Shown in pieces: positions 43,468 through 53,045 of a stretch of 64,000 nt of DNA. Source of the stretch: an uncultured Chitinophaga sp. (lineage in GTDB: Bacteria; Bacteroidota; Bacteroidia; Chitinophagales; Chitinophagaceae); the NCBI RefSeq assembly GCF_946479755.1, contig NZ_CAMLHC010000001.1:1-64000 (forward strand). Direction: 5' to 3'. Under the pieces are notes generated by a model that searched no databases, was not told the origin of the DNA, and worked only from the letters and a program-made list of their open reading frames with translations. The translations under genes and the position numbers were made by a program. Every line of letters begins with the position of its first letter. Within the stretch, counting starts at the first letter, position 1.

Positions 43468-44256
43468 ATGCCTTTTATCCGTTCTTTTTCTGTCAACAGC
43501 CCCCGGCAGCATCCTTTCCCATTCAACGTGACGGGTGTCAGGTTTGCACATAATATTGTGTTGGATGACCGGATCACTATTTTCACCGGTGATAACGGTT
43601 GCGGTAAGTCTACTTTACTGGAAACGATCGGGCTCTATCTCGATGCACCGCTGATAGGCGGCCGTATTGCGGACAGACGGGGCTTTGAAGGTCCAAGGGC
43701 TTTACTGCCATACCTGGACATCCATCAGGTTAGAAAGCCACTCAAGCGGTTTTTCTTCCGGGCGGAAGACTTCAGCGAATTCCTGTATACATTGAAACGA
43801 GATCGTCAAAGCGGAGCTGCCCACCTGGAGGAGCTGAGGGGAGCGGTGGCCGACAGTGTGATTGAGGAGATGAATAACAATATGAACCGGACCTTAAAAA
43901 ACATGTATCAGGATTACGGTGATACCATGCATGCTTTTTCACACGGAGAAGCATATTTGAAAATTATAGAAGAACATGTGTCCGACAACGGGATTTATCT
44001 GCTGGACGAGCCAGAGGCGGCGCTTTCGCCGCAGAAGCAGCTATCGCTCATGGCCTATGTCCTCGATATGCTAAAAAGCAACAACACCCAGTTTGTTATT
44101 TCCACCCATTCGCCTATCCTGATGGGCATGCCCGGGGCACGGCTGTATGAAATCCAGGAAACGGGAATCCAGCAGGTGGACTTCAGGGATACGGAGCATT
44201 TTCGGATTACACAGTCTTTTTTGAACAATCCTGAGATGTACCTGCGTTACCTGTAG
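43468..44256 (+). CDS. AAA/ABC-type ATP-binding protein, stand-alone
   Basis: A 262-residue soluble ATPase. The Walker A motif is Gly-Asp-Asn-Gly-Cys-Gly-Lys-Ser-Thr at 41-49. The middle Phe-Ser-His-Gly-Glu resembles the ABC signature, the Walker B is Tyr-Leu-Leu-Asp-Glu-Pro-Glu-Ala-Ala-Leu-Ser, and the switch is Ile-Ser-Thr-His-Ser-Pro-Ile-Leu. This is the SMC/RecF-like ABC ATPase group without a transporter partner or coiled-coil arms. Such proteins can be stress or conflict-system ATPases, but no effector gene lies beside it. Its role is open. Confidence 0.82.
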   Translation: MPFIRSFSVNSPRQHPFPFNVTGVRFAHNIVLDDRITIFTGDNGCGKSTLLETIGLYLDAPLIGGRIADRRGFEGPRALLPYLDIHQVRKPLKRFFFRAEDFSEFLYTLKRDRQSGAAHLEELRGAVADSVIEEMNNNMNRTLKNMYQDYGDTMHAFSHGEAYLKIIEEHVSDNGIYLLDEPEAALSPQKQLSLMAYVLDMLKSNNTQFVISTHSPILMGMPGARLYEIQETGIQQVDFRDTEHFRITQSFLNNPEMYLRYL

Positions 44257-44411
44257 TTGATGGCCCGATTGGACGGACTGGTCTATGTTGCCGGGCGCCT
44301 TGATAAGATGAAAAAAATGAAAGCTGCTGATAATACGAAGGAAGGCCATCATCTGGCCGATATCTCGTTTTAATAGATTATCATTACGGCCTAAGAAGAA
44401 CTAACTGAACT

Positions 44412-45137
44412 ATGAAACATTGTTTTTTCCCGATAGCCCTGACAGCATTGTTAAGCTGTAACCAGCATCCGGCAAGTACATCTTCACAATCGGCAGACAC
44501 CACAGATACTATGATAAAAGACTCCATTCGATTGGCTATCAGTGAATACAAGATGATTCCTTCGTTAATCAACCACCTGACAGAAGCGGAAACAGGCATC
44601 GACGATCCTGTCCGGAACATACAGGAGCAGGATGATTTCTGTAACCGGGCGCTCCTGATGGACGGCGGTTCATGGCTGCAGGGCGATAAAGCTTACCGGG
44701 AATACATCCGGCAGCACGCTGGCCACCAATACATCAATGTGTTCCGGCAGTATGGTGCCTACATCCTGTTGGTGAAGCTGGATTTGCTGGCGGCAGGTAC
44801 GCCGGAAGCATTGGAGAATATCGCGTTTTATACAGATGAACTGATAAAGTCCAATAGTATCAATGCCGCCCTGATGTCTTCCGCACTTCGTCAGTTAACA
44901 GCGCATGGTTTTTCAGCAGCTAAAATCCGGGAACTGGCGGGTAACGCTGAGAAGCAGTTACAAAACAACAGCAGGTATGCCGCGTTGAAAAAGAGCCTGC
45001 AGCAGTCCATGAACCAGGCGATATCTGCCACCAGAGACCTTAAATACGCCGCTGAGGATGAAAATATGATCAGGGTGTACCGGCTTACACAGGAGGGCGA
45101 AGAAAACATCCATGCATTAGCGGCAGCCAATCAGTAA
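44412..45137 (+). CDS. Putative lipoprotein of unknown function
   Basis: A 241-residue protein with a lipobox at Cys16 (Ala-Leu-Leu-Ser-Cys) followed by a Ser/Thr-rich linker. The rest is strongly helical, with Ala, Leu and Gln heptad-like spacing (Leu-Lys-Lys-Ser-Leu-Gln-Gln-Ser). The family is not recognised. It lies between the ATPase and pepD with its own 155-base upstream space. It is probably anchored to the envelope, facing the periplasm. Confidence 0.6.
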   Translation: MKHCFFPIALTALLSCNQHPASTSSQSADTTDTMIKDSIRLAISEYKMIPSLINHLTEAETGIDDPVRNIQEQDDFCNRALLMDGGSWLQGDKAYREYIRQHAGHQYINVFRQYGAYILLVKLDLLAAGTPEALENIAFYTDELIKSNSINAALMSSALRQLTAHGFSAAKIRELAGNAEKQLQNNSRYAALKKSLQQSMNQAISATRDLKYAAEDENMIRVYRLTQEGEENIHALAAANQ

Positions 45138-45212
45138 CGGTTAAAGCGGGTTTTGCCCGTTTGCCCGGATTTACCTACATTGCCGGGCTAATAACGTTAT
45201 TTAACATACGAC

Positions 45213-46667
45213 ATGGAACTAACATCACTGGCCCCGCAGTCATTGTGGCAATATTTCAGTCAACTGAACGCCATTCCGCGGGCATCGAAGAAAGAAGAGA
45301 AGGTGGTTGCCTTCGTGGAGGCATTTGGCCGGCAGCTGGGCCTGGAAACGACAAGGGACGCTGTCGGGAACGTATGCATCAAAAAGCCGGCTACGGCAGG
45401 TATGGAGGACCGTCAGACGGTGATCCTGCAATCGCACCTGGACATGGTACACCAGAAAAACGGGGATACCGTGTTCGACTTTGACACACAAGGTATTGAG
45501 ATGTACGTGGACGGTGACTGGGTAAGGGCCCGCGGCACTACCCTCGGCGCAGATAACGGCATCGGCATAGCGACCATCATGGCCATCCTGGCGGCAACAG
45601 ATGTACCGCATCCTGCGCTGGAAGCCATGTTCACCATCGACGAGGAAACAGGGATGACAGGCGCCATGCAACTGGATCCTGCCCCTTATACCGGTACCAT
45701 ACTGCTCAACCTGGATACTGAAGAGGAAGACGAGATCACCATAGGTTGCGCCGGTGGCCTCGATACCAATACCAAAGGCAGCTACCAGCAGGTGCCCGCT
45801 GCAGCTGGCGGCGCTGCTTATGACATCGTCATCAAAGGGCTGCTCGGCGGCCACTCCGGTATAGATATCAATAAAGGCAGGGCGAACGCCAACAAGCTGA
45901 TGAACCGCCTGTTGTATAACGCACGCCAGGCTTTCGATCTGCAGCTGGTTTCCATCGACGGTGGCAGCCTGCGAAATGCTATCCCGCGTGAGTCCCGTGC
46001 CACGGTAGTTGTACCCGGTGCGGACAAAAACCGTTTTGAAGCAGCGGTACAGGCATTTGCCGCCATCCTGAAGGACGAATACAAAACCGTGGAGACCGGA
46101 CTGGTAGTGGAGGTTACGCCTGCAGCTACGCCGGCTTCCGTGATGGCGCCCGCTTACTTCGACCAGCTGCTGCGCGCCATCTACGCTGCGCCTAATGGTG
46201 TGTTCCGCATGAGCCCCGATATGCCGGGCCTCGTGGAGGCATCTAACAATATTGCCAAAGTGACCGTGAAAGAGGGGCAGTTTATCACCCAGTCACTGCA
46301 ACGCAGCAACGTAGACAGCACCAAGGAAGACGTTGCCCTCGCGGTACGCTCCGCCTTTGAAAATATGGGCTGCGAAGTGATACAGGCCGGCGGTTACCCC
46401 GGTTGGAAACCCAACCCGGATTCCCCCATCCTGAAGCTGATGCTCTCCCTGTATGGTGATCATTTCAAACATACGCCGAAAGTAGGGGCGATCCACGCCG
46501 GACTGGAATGTGGCATCCTCGGTTCTCTGCTCAAAGGGCCGGATATGATCTCTTTCGGACCTACCATCCGTGGTGCGCACTCGCCCAACGAATGTGCGCA
46601 GATTTCTTCCGTAGAGCGGTTCTATAAATTTCTGCTGCATATTTTAAAAGAGATGCCCAAACGATAG
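45213..46667 (+). CDS. pepD: Aminoacyl-histidine dipeptidase
   Basis: A 484-residue M20C metallopeptidase. The metal ligands are seen in order: the His-Leu-Asp-Met-Val-His block near residue 80, the bridging Asp in Gly-Ala-Asp-Asn-Gly-Ile-Gly, the catalytic Glu pair in Asp-Glu-Glu-Thr-Gly-Met-Thr-Gly, the Asp in Leu-Asn-Leu-Asp-Thr-Glu-Glu-Glu, and a late His in Gly-Pro-Thr-Ile-Arg-Gly-Ala-His-Ser-Pro. The mid-sequence Gly-Gly-His-Ser-Gly-Ile-Asp-Ile lies in the lid domain. It hydrolyses dipeptides such as carnosine-type aminoacyl-histidines in the cytoplasm, with two divalent metal ions. The length fits the family, and a clear terminator follows. Confidence 0.95.
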   Translation: MELTSLAPQSLWQYFSQLNAIPRASKKEEKVVAFVEAFGRQLGLETTRDAVGNVCIKKPATAGMEDRQTVILQSHLDMVHQKNGDTVFDFDTQGIEMYVDGDWVRARGTTLGADNGIGIATIMAILAATDVPHPALEAMFTIDEETGMTGAMQLDPAPYTGTILLNLDTEEEDEITIGCAGGLDTNTKGSYQQVPAAAGGAAYDIVIKGLLGGHSGIDINKGRANANKLMNRLLYNARQAFDLQLVSIDGGSLRNAIPRESRATVVVPGADKNRFEAAVQAFAAILKDEYKTVETGLVVEVTPAATPASVMAPAYFDQLLRAIYAAPNGVFRMSPDMPGLVEASNNIAKVTVKEGQFITQSLQRSNVDSTKEDVALAVRSAFENMGCEVIQAGGYPGWKPNPDSPILKLMLSLYGDHFKHTPKVGAIHAGLECGILGSLLKGPDMISFGPTIRGAHSPNECAQISSVERFYKFLLHILKEMPKR

Positions 46668-46690
46668 TTCTTTTAAGCTAACGATAACAG

Positions 46691-46721
46691 GGGCTGACCA
46701 ACAGGTCGGCCCTTTGTTTTT
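46691..46721 (+). terminator. Rho-independent terminator of pepD
   Basis: A 9-bp stem with one G-T pair (46691-46699 with 46704-46712) and a 4-base loop is followed by TTTGTTTTT. Confidence 0.85.
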
Positions 46722-46804
46722 CCCGCTGCGGTCATAATTCACAGAAACTTAATACCCCGTTAATATTTAAACAGCCATTTTTGCATCGGTTATGAATCAT
46801 TCCG

Positions 46805-47398
46805 ATGGACTATAAGCACGCATCTGATATGGAATTGTTGCTTTGTTGTAAGAACGACGACATCAGGGCATACAATGAGTTGGTGGACCGCTATGCGCCC
46901 CGTCTGCATAAAATAGGCCTGCGCTATCTCCGTGACGGGTTCGTGGTAGAGGAGCTGGCCATGGACCTGCTGTTCAATATTTGGGAGCGCAGAATGGACA
47001 TCAGCATCGACTACAGTCTTTCTGCTTATCTTTTCAAAGCTTACCGCAATATGATTGCCCGGCAGCTTTGCAGGAAGATCCCTGCTACCAGCCCCATAGA
47101 AGAAATGACCGAACACGAACTGCCCCTTTCTACCCGCACTGCTGATGATGACCTTATCTTTACGCAGACAGAATTGATCTATCATGAAAATTTGGCGCGG
47201 TTAAGTCCTCAGCGCCGGATGGTATTTCAGCTGAGCCGCGAGGAAAACCTGAGTTATAAAGCCATCGCCGAACGTACCGGCCTCTCCCTGAATACCGTTG
47301 AAAACTATATGACCGCTGCACTGGCCGGTCTGCGCAAGTTTTTTAGCAACCATACGGTCCACCTTTGGATAACGATGCTGTTGACACTGCAACCCTGA
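46805..47398 (+). CDS. ECF-type RNA polymerase sigma factor (third circuit)
   Basis: A 197-residue protein. Region 2 is visible in Glu-Glu-Leu-Ala-Met-Asp-Leu-Leu-Phe-Asn-Ile-Trp-Glu-Arg and Ser-Ala-Tyr-Leu-Phe-Lys-Ala-Tyr-Arg-Asn. Region 4 is visible in Pro-Gln-Arg-Arg-Met-Val-Phe-Gln-Leu-Ser-Arg-Glu and the helix-turn-helix Ser-Tyr-Lys-Ala-Ile-Ala-Glu-Arg-Thr-Gly-Leu-Ser. A later ATG (46829) would still leave region 2 whole. It is followed by a fecR gene 106 bases downstream, and it should drive the TonB receptor operon. Confidence 0.92.
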   Translation: MDYKHASDMELLLCCKNDDIRAYNELVDRYAPRLHKIGLRYLRDGFVVEELAMDLLFNIWERRMDISIDYSLSAYLFKAYRNMIARQLCRKIPATSPIEEMTEHELPLSTRTADDDLIFTQTELIYHENLARLSPQRRMVFQLSREENLSYKAIAERTGLSLNTVENYMTAALAGLRKFFSNHTVHLWITMLLTLQP

Positions 47399-47504
47399 TC
47401 CTGCCCCTTTTCTTTCTCTTTTAAAAAAAAACTAAAAAAAGTGTCACTATGATAGGTGGTAGGGATACCTGTTTGGTAACTCTATAGGTAGAAGCCTGCA
47501 AATA

Positions 47505-48533
47505 ATGAAAGATCATCCTACGGAATTATTAAAAAAGTTTTTGGACAACCGGTGTTCCCCGGAAGAGCTGGAACAGGTACAGCAGCTACTGCAAGTACCT
47601 GAAAACAGCGAACTGCTGGACAGGGTGATCGCCGGGCAGTCCGGTGCCGATTGGGAGCATACCGGCTATGCAGATGAAGCGCTGCAGCCTACGATAGAAC
47701 GTTGGAAAGCGCAGCTGAATGAACGTATACGCCAGCAGTCCGGAGGGAAGGTGAAACAATTATGGGCACGCAGGCTGCGCAACGTAGCCGCTGTGATGGC
47801 CGGTATATTGGTGTTAAGCGGGATCTCTTATTGGAGCTTAAAAAATAAACGGCCGCAACCCGCTTATGTGGAACAACGTAATCCCGGAGGAGCGCCGGTG
47901 AGATACCTGTTGCCCGACAGCACGGAAGTACACCTGGCTGCCGGCAGTCAGCTACGGTATCCGGCGCAGTTTTCAGAAAATAAAAGGGAGGTCTTTTTAG
48001 AAGGGGAGGCTTTTTTTGACGTAAAGCAGGATGCAAAGAAACCCTTTATCATTCAAACCGGTGACGTATATACGGAGGTGTTAGGCACTTCCTTCCGCAT
48101 CACGGCATTTAAAGCGGTGCCGCTGGAGGTGGCCGTAGCTTCCGGTAAGGTGCAGGTGACAGACCATCAAAAAGGGCAGCTGGCCGTTTTAACCAAAGGC
48201 CGGAAAGTCAGCTATAACGCTGCCAGCGGGGCGGTGGAGCAGCTGGCGGTAGATCCGGCCTCGCTGGAAAAGTGGACCACCGGCGAAGTATATTTTGAAG
48301 AAGCACGAATGGACAGGATCGCAGATGAATTGCAGCGCATCTACGGGGTAAACATCCGGTTTCAGCAACCCGCCCTGGCCACGGGCAGTGTCAGTGCCGC
48401 TTTTTCGGCTGCCGAGCCCTTGGAGAGCGTTATGCAGATGCTGGCTTTTGTTGGCAAGTTCCAATACCGCTATGATAGTGAAAAAAAACTGTACACCCTT
48501 TACGTGAAAAATCAGCCTATGGATAAAAAATAA
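47505..48533 (+). CDS. FecR-family anti-sigma factor (third circuit)
   Basis: A 342-residue protein with a cytoplasmic helical start (Leu-Leu-Lys-Lys-Phe-Leu-Asp-Asn-Arg-Cys-Ser-Pro-Glu-Glu-Leu), one membrane helix near residues 88-107, and a periplasmic FecR domain (Leu-Pro-Asp-Ser-Thr-Glu-Val-His-Leu; Gly-Glu-Ala-Phe-Phe-Asp-Val; Val-Leu-Gly-Thr-Ser-Phe-Arg-Ile). The C-terminal DUF4974-type domain ends near the stop. It fits between its sigma factor and the TonB receptor as inhibitor and signal relay. Confidence 0.93.
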   Translation: MKDHPTELLKKFLDNRCSPEELEQVQQLLQVPENSELLDRVIAGQSGADWEHTGYADEALQPTIERWKAQLNERIRQQSGGKVKQLWARRLRNVAAVMAGILVLSGISYWSLKNKRPQPAYVEQRNPGGAPVRYLLPDSTEVHLAAGSQLRYPAQFSENKREVFLEGEAFFDVKQDAKKPFIIQTGDVYTEVLGTSFRITAFKAVPLEVAVASGKVQVTDHQKGQLAVLTKGRKVSYNAASGAVEQLAVDPASLEKWTTGEVYFEEARMDRIADELQRIYGVNIRFQQPALATGSVSAAFSAAEPLESVMQMLAFVGKFQYRYDSEKKLYTLYVKNQPMDKK

Positions 48534-48557
48534 AACGAAGCATTCAAAAATAAAAAA

Positions 48558-48581
48558 CGTTCCTGCGGGAAGGCAGGAACG
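48558..48581 (+). other. Hairpin in the fecR-receptor spacer
   Basis: A 9-bp perfect stem (48558-48566 with 48573-48581) with a 6-base loop and no T-run after it on the plus strand. It may be an attenuator, an RNA-processing site or a message-stability element between fecR and the receptor gene. Confidence 0.45.
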
Positions 48582-48679
48582 CTGAAGGACACCAGGCCGT
48601 TATGATTGGACGTCTGACCGGCCGAATGTTCCATGCTTACAGCTCAATAGCATTAAACCCGTAAACATTTTACAATATT

Positions 48680-51600
48680 ATGCAAAAAAGCACTTATCTG
48701 CTTTGTGAACTCAGATCAAAGAATCTGTTAATGGCCCTGCCATTGCTTCTATTCCTTGCTGTTCTGCCGAAGGTGGGCAATAGCCAGGACCTCGCTGCCA
48801 TGAAAATATCCGTCAGCGCCCAGAATATCGGTATCAAGACCGCCCTGCGGGAGATACAGCAGCACAGCAAGGTCCGGTTTTTTTATGGCAAGGATGTGGA
48901 CCGTTATGACCATATTAAAGTCAGTCTTACCGGAAAAGAAGGCAACGTACTGCAGGCCGTTGAACGTGTGCTGAAGGCTACCGGTCTACGTTATACGCAG
49001 AAAGGATATCATGTTATGATCGATGAAAAACCCGCCGGCGGGATTGCTGTCCCCAAACAGGAACAGGAAAAAACGCCCGCCCGGCAGCAGGGCCGTATCA
49101 GCGGCAAGATAGTGGACGATCGGGGAGGACCGCTGATCGGCGCCTCTGTCCGTATCGCGGGCAGCAGCAGCCAGGCTACACAATCGGCCGCAGACGGAAG
49201 CTATATGCTGAGTGTCCCCGCAGGTAGTTATACTTTGGAAGTCAGCTACATCTCTTTTCAGTCCCAGCGTATTACAGGCGTGGTGGTGAAAGACAACAGC
49301 ATTACGCCGCTGACCGTGTCCATGAAAGCGGCCACCAGTACTCTAAGCCAGGTAGTGGTGACATCAGGGTACAAAAAAGCCTCCATCGCCGGCGTGTATG
49401 CCGAGCAGAAAAACAGGGCATCCATCAGCAACGGCGTGTCAGCAGAACAGATTGCCGCTACGCCCGATCGTAACGTAGGGGAAGTGTTGAAGCGTGTATC
49501 CGGGATCAATACGGCAGACAATAAATTTGTTATTGTACGGGGTATTGGTGAGCGGTACAATGCGGCTTCGCTCGACGGTACCGCTTTGCCCAGCACAGAG
49601 GCGCAGAAGCGCAGCTTCTCTTTTGATATGATCCCTAACGCGATTGTCGATAACATCGTTGTGGTAAAAACGGTGACGCCCGATATGAACACCGGCTTCG
49701 GCGGGGGCGCTATCCAGATTAACACCAAAGACATTCCTACGGAAAACTTTATGTCTGCAGGCATTGGTACCTCCGTCAACGATCAGTCTACCGGTAAAGA
49801 ATTTTTAAGTCACCAGCGTGGTAAGTACGACTACCTGGGCTTTGATGATGGCCGGAGGAGTTTTCCGAAAGACCTGAAAACGACGGCCAGCGTGGAAGAA
49901 ATGGTAGCGCAGAGCAGACGTTTTACCAACGATAATTTTACAGTGTATAAATACAAAGCCGCGCCAGCGCAAAATTACCAGTTCGCTATCGGGCAGGTGT
50001 ACAAATGGAATGAAGAAAGACAGTACAAGTTTGGCTTTACCGGCGCTTTAAGTTACCGGAACAATCAAACCATCAATAATATTGAAGAAATCCGCCGCGG
50101 AAAGTGGAATACGAATACCGTGATTGCTGCCGGCGGACATTCATATGATTTTAATACCACGCTGGGAGGTGTGCTTAACCTGGGACTGCAACTGGGGAAG
50201 CACCGTTTGAGCCTGCGCAATACTTACACGCATTTGTATGATAATGCTTTTACGCGGATCAAGGGCGTGAATTCGGACAACGATTTCAACGAGCAGCCCA
50301 ACCAGATCCGGGAAACAGATGATCCGACCTTTACAACGCTGGTTCAAAACAAGCTGACAGGCCAGCATCAGCTGCAGAAGACCAGGATAGAATGGGATTT
50401 CGCGCGGACGGGCATAGACCGCAAACAGAAAGATCTTGGTATCGCCACGCAGTCGCCCCGGGTTCTCGGAAACGATACCCTGTTCCTGTATGGTTACGGC
50501 CAGCTGTCGGGCCCACGGTTCACGCCTGCATCACGGCATAGCTATTCCAATCGGGAGACTCACTATTCCTGGAATGTGTCCGCTTCAAGGCCATTCGATA
50601 TCGGGAGCTTCAGCAATACGGTCAAGATGGGGTATTTCGGAACACAACGCACCTCCCGGTTTGAGTGGAAGATTCTGCCGTTGCTTGCAGATGATAAAGT
50701 ATTTGATCCTTCTTTAGCCTATCTGCCTATCGGGGAATGGCTGAAGCCTGAAAATATGCGTGCCGACGGTTACCTGTTTTTACTGGACGGATGGGGCAAT
50801 GACTATTACGCAGGAAAAAGCCAGAATCATGCAGGTTACGTGATGTTTGACAACCGGCTCAATAGCCAATGGCGTCTCGTATGGGGATTGCGGGCCGACT
50901 ACTATCAATACAACGAGATCAACAATGGTTCCAATGCGCCTAAGAAGGATGCCAACGGTATTTTCGATCTTCCGGAAGAAAAGAAATGGCAATGGCTGCC
51001 TTCCGCCAATCTGACGTATAGTCCTGTGAGTACGGTAAATATCCGCGCTGCTTATTCCGCCACGGTGGTACGGCCGGAGATGATGGACAATAGCCAGTTC
51101 TTTCGTTACAGTGCCTTTTACGAAGGACTGGTGGGTAGCTTAGGCATCAGCAGTACCCGTATCACCAACTGGGATGTAAAGGCGGAGTGGTTTCCCGGGG
51201 CAGGCGAGGTGCTTTCCATAGGCGGGTATTACAAGTATTTTGACAAACCTGCGGAAATGATTGCGATAGAAACGCTCGATTATGGATTTCAGTATACCCT
51301 TAAAAACTCCAACTGGGCGAAGGTGTACGGGCTTGAACTGGAGGCGCGGAAAAACCTGGGCTTTATCAGGGACGTGGCATTGTTGCGCCACCTGACGCTC
51401 TACGGAAACCTGACTTTACAGCAATCTGAGGTAGAGGGATTGTATCAGACAGGAGAGACAGATCCTGTTACCAAAAGACCTGTGATGGCTCCCATGAAAC
51501 AGAAACGGGCGCTCTATGGACAGGCCCCTTATTTATTGAATGCCGGGCTGCAATACCAGGATGAGCAGCTGGGTTTCAATATTGTCTATAACAAATCGGG

Positions 51601-51919
51601 CCGGAAAACCTATTTCGTGACCACCTCACCTGCCAATACAGAATATGAGCAACCAAGAGCGCAGCTGGATGCACAAGTCAGTTATAAATTCTTAAAACCT
51701 GCGTTGGAGATCAGGATCAACGGAGGTAACTTGTTGAATACTGCTTCTGTATTCTACAACAACAGGGGCAGTTATGAGATGAATCCGGACGCTACAGATA
51801 TCAGCAACAGTCAAAGGTTGAAAGCTGGTTTTACCGATAACTACGAAGAGGGGGATTTATATACGTTCAAACAGCGGCTGGGAAGAACCTTCAGCGCAAC
51901 AATCACCTATAAATTTTAA
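48680..51919 (+). CDS. TonB-dependent receptor with STN domain, not SusC type
   Basis: A 1079-residue protein with a signal peptide, an STN domain (about 40-110; Lys-Val-Arg-Phe-Phe-Tyr-Gly-Lys-Asp), a carboxypeptidase-regulatory-like domain (about 135-220), a plug and a long barrel ending in Ile-Thr-Tyr-Lys-Phe. The plug lacks the SusC/RagA signature. Instead it has Val-Leu-Lys-Arg-Val-Ser-Gly-Ile-Asn and Val-Arg-Gly-Ile-Gly-Glu-Arg-Tyr-Asn, then Val-Lys-Thr-Val-Thr-Pro-Asp-Met, like many iron/siderophore-type or general TonB receptors. With the adjoining sigma/FecR pair it forms a Fec-like signalling receptor. A lipoprotein gene follows within 8 bases, in the position SusD would have. The substrate is not known. 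Confidence 0.92.
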   Translation: MQKSTYLLCELRSKNLLMALPLLLFLAVLPKVGNSQDLAAMKISVSAQNIGIKTALREIQQHSKVRFFYGKDVDRYDHIKVSLTGKEGNVLQAVERVLKATGLRYTQKGYHVMIDEKPAGGIAVPKQEQEKTPARQQGRISGKIVDDRGGPLIGASVRIAGSSSQATQSAADGSYMLSVPAGSYTLEVSYISFQSQRITGVVVKDNSITPLTVSMKAATSTLSQVVVTSGYKKASIAGVYAEQKNRASISNGVSAEQIAATPDRNVGEVLKRVSGINTADNKFVIVRGIGERYNAASLDGTALPSTEAQKRSFSFDMIPNAIVDNIVVVKTVTPDMNTGFGGGAIQINTKDIPTENFMSAGIGTSVNDQSTGKEFLSHQRGKYDYLGFDDGRRSFPKDLKTTASVEEMVAQSRRFTNDNFTVYKYKAAPAQNYQFAIGQVYKWNEERQYKFGFTGALSYRNNQTINNIEEIRRGKWNTNTVIAAGGHSYDFNTTLGGVLNLGLQLGKHRLSLRNTYTHLYDNAFTRIKGVNSDNDFNEQPNQIRETDDPTFTTLVQNKLTGQHQLQKTRIEWDFARTGIDRKQKDLGIATQSPRVLGNDTLFLYGYGQLSGPRFTPASRHSYSNRETHYSWNVSASRPFDIGSFSNTVKMGYFGTQRTSRFEWKILPLLADDKVFDPSLAYLPIGEWLKPENMRADGYLFLLDGWGNDYYAGKSQNHAGYVMFDNRLNSQWRLVWGLRADYYQYNEINNGSNAPKKDANGIFDLPEEKKWQWLPSANLTYSPVSTVNIRAAYSATVVRPEMMDNSQFFRYSAFYEGLVGSLGISSTRITNWDVKAEWFPGAGEVLSIGGYYKYFDKPAEMIAIETLDYGFQYTLKNSNWAKVYGLELEARKNLGFIRDVALLRHLTLYGNLTLQQSEVEGLYQTGETDPVTKRPVMAPMKQKRALYGQAPYLLNAGLQYQDEQLGFNIVYNKSGRKTYFVTTSPANTEYEQPRAQLDAQVSYKFLKPALEIRINGGNLLNTASVFYNNRGSYEMNPDATDISNSQRLKAGFTDNYEEGDLYTFKQRLGRTFSATITYKF

Positions 51920-51926
51920 GATCGTG

Positions 51927-53045
51927 ATGAGAAAGAATAAAAAACAGTACGTAGGTGCAGCAGGCTTGTGTATGTTGCTGTTGATCATCCTGCAGGCTTG
52001 CCAGAAAGGAGAGATGTTTAGTCCGTCTGCTCCGGCGGTGGTGGAAGTGTCTTTTGCCGGTTCCACTACGGTGCCGCTGGAATTTATTTATAACAATGTG
52101 GTGGTGGATAGCACCCGGGGACCTTTAAATGGTCTTCCTGCTCCATTTAAATTAAATGTAACAGATGGTGATCAGAAGGTCGCTGTCCGGGAAAAGGGAA
52201 AAACAACGATACTGAAAACGTACGATGTTCAAAAGGGAAGCTTTAAGCAGGAGTTTGGGATTTTCTATGACGACGGAAAAATATACGATGCGGGGATTAT
52301 CTATAATTTACAGATTTTATCCAAAAAAGATGGCCTGGATTTTTACCTGGATGGCAAGCTGATTCACCAGAACCTGTATCCGGGAGCAACGCTGCATGAG
52401 TTGAAGATACCGATCGAGAAAGAACAGAAAAGGGAACTTACGGTGAAAAAAAATGGGGCAGAGGCCGTGCTCGTATCAAGGATGATAACGATAGCGGATG
52501 ACAGTGCGGCCCTGAAATTTTACTTCGACGGAGAGCAGCTGACAGAGCGACTGAAGCTACCTGCTTTGAAAAATCCCAAAGGAATGTTGCTGACCTTTCA
52601 GCTGTTTCCTGATGTGGAATTTGGCCAGACAGCTTTTCTGGGTGGAGATGTTGACATCGTTTTTTATCTGCGGGACCAAATTACAGAGGAAGTAGAAAAT
52701 CTGCAGCCGGAGCTCCGGGTGACCGTCCCGGCCGGTCAACAGTTCGTATCGGTGGAGTTGCCGCCACTTCCCGACGGAAAACTATATACCTGTGATGTCC
52801 TGAAAAAAGGGACCCGTGAGATCGCTTATCAGAGCACCGTTCCCGGTTATACAGCCCGGCCGGGGCTCGGGAAGCATGGTGTTTTGCTTTTTTCTACAGG
52901 TGATATCGTATATTTTTTGCCGGGGCAGAAGGTGGTTTGTACGCTTACCGCATATGAGGAGTTGGGTGGCGCTAACTTTGACGAGATTTATATTACGCCT
53001 TTTGTTACCGGATTTTTGGACAGTTTTGTGGATATGATCGAGTAG
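51927..53045 (+). CDS. Unknown lipoprotein partner of the TonB receptor
   Basis: Started at the ATG at 51927, because the GTG one codon earlier is less likely. It has 372 residues with a lipobox at Cys25 (Leu-Gln-Ala-Cys-Gln-Lys). The body is beta-rich with repeated Lys-Xaa-Gly-Lys and Phe-Tyr-Leu/Phe-Asp-Gly-Lys/Glu-Xaa-Leu motifs near residues 130 and 200, suggesting two or more Ig-like modules. I do not recognise the family. It follows the receptor stop by 7 bases, so it is likely its surface partner. Its last 58 bases overlap the end of the convergent gene on the minus strand. Confidence 0.72.
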   Translation: MRKNKKQYVGAAGLCMLLLIILQACQKGEMFSPSAPAVVEVSFAGSTTVPLEFIYNNVVVDSTRGPLNGLPAPFKLNVTDGDQKVAVREKGKTTILKTYDVQKGSFKQEFGIFYDDGKIYDAGIIYNLQILSKKDGLDFYLDGKLIHQNLYPGATLHELKIPIEKEQKRELTVKKNGAEAVLVSRMITIADDSAALKFYFDGEQLTERLKLPALKNPKGMLLTFQLFPDVEFGQTAFLGGDVDIVFYLRDQITEEVENLQPELRVTVPAGQQFVSVELPPLPDGKLYTCDVLKKGTREIAYQSTVPGYTARPGLGKHGVLLFSTGDIVYFLPGQKVVCTLTAYEELGGANFDEIYITPFVTGFLDSFVDMIE

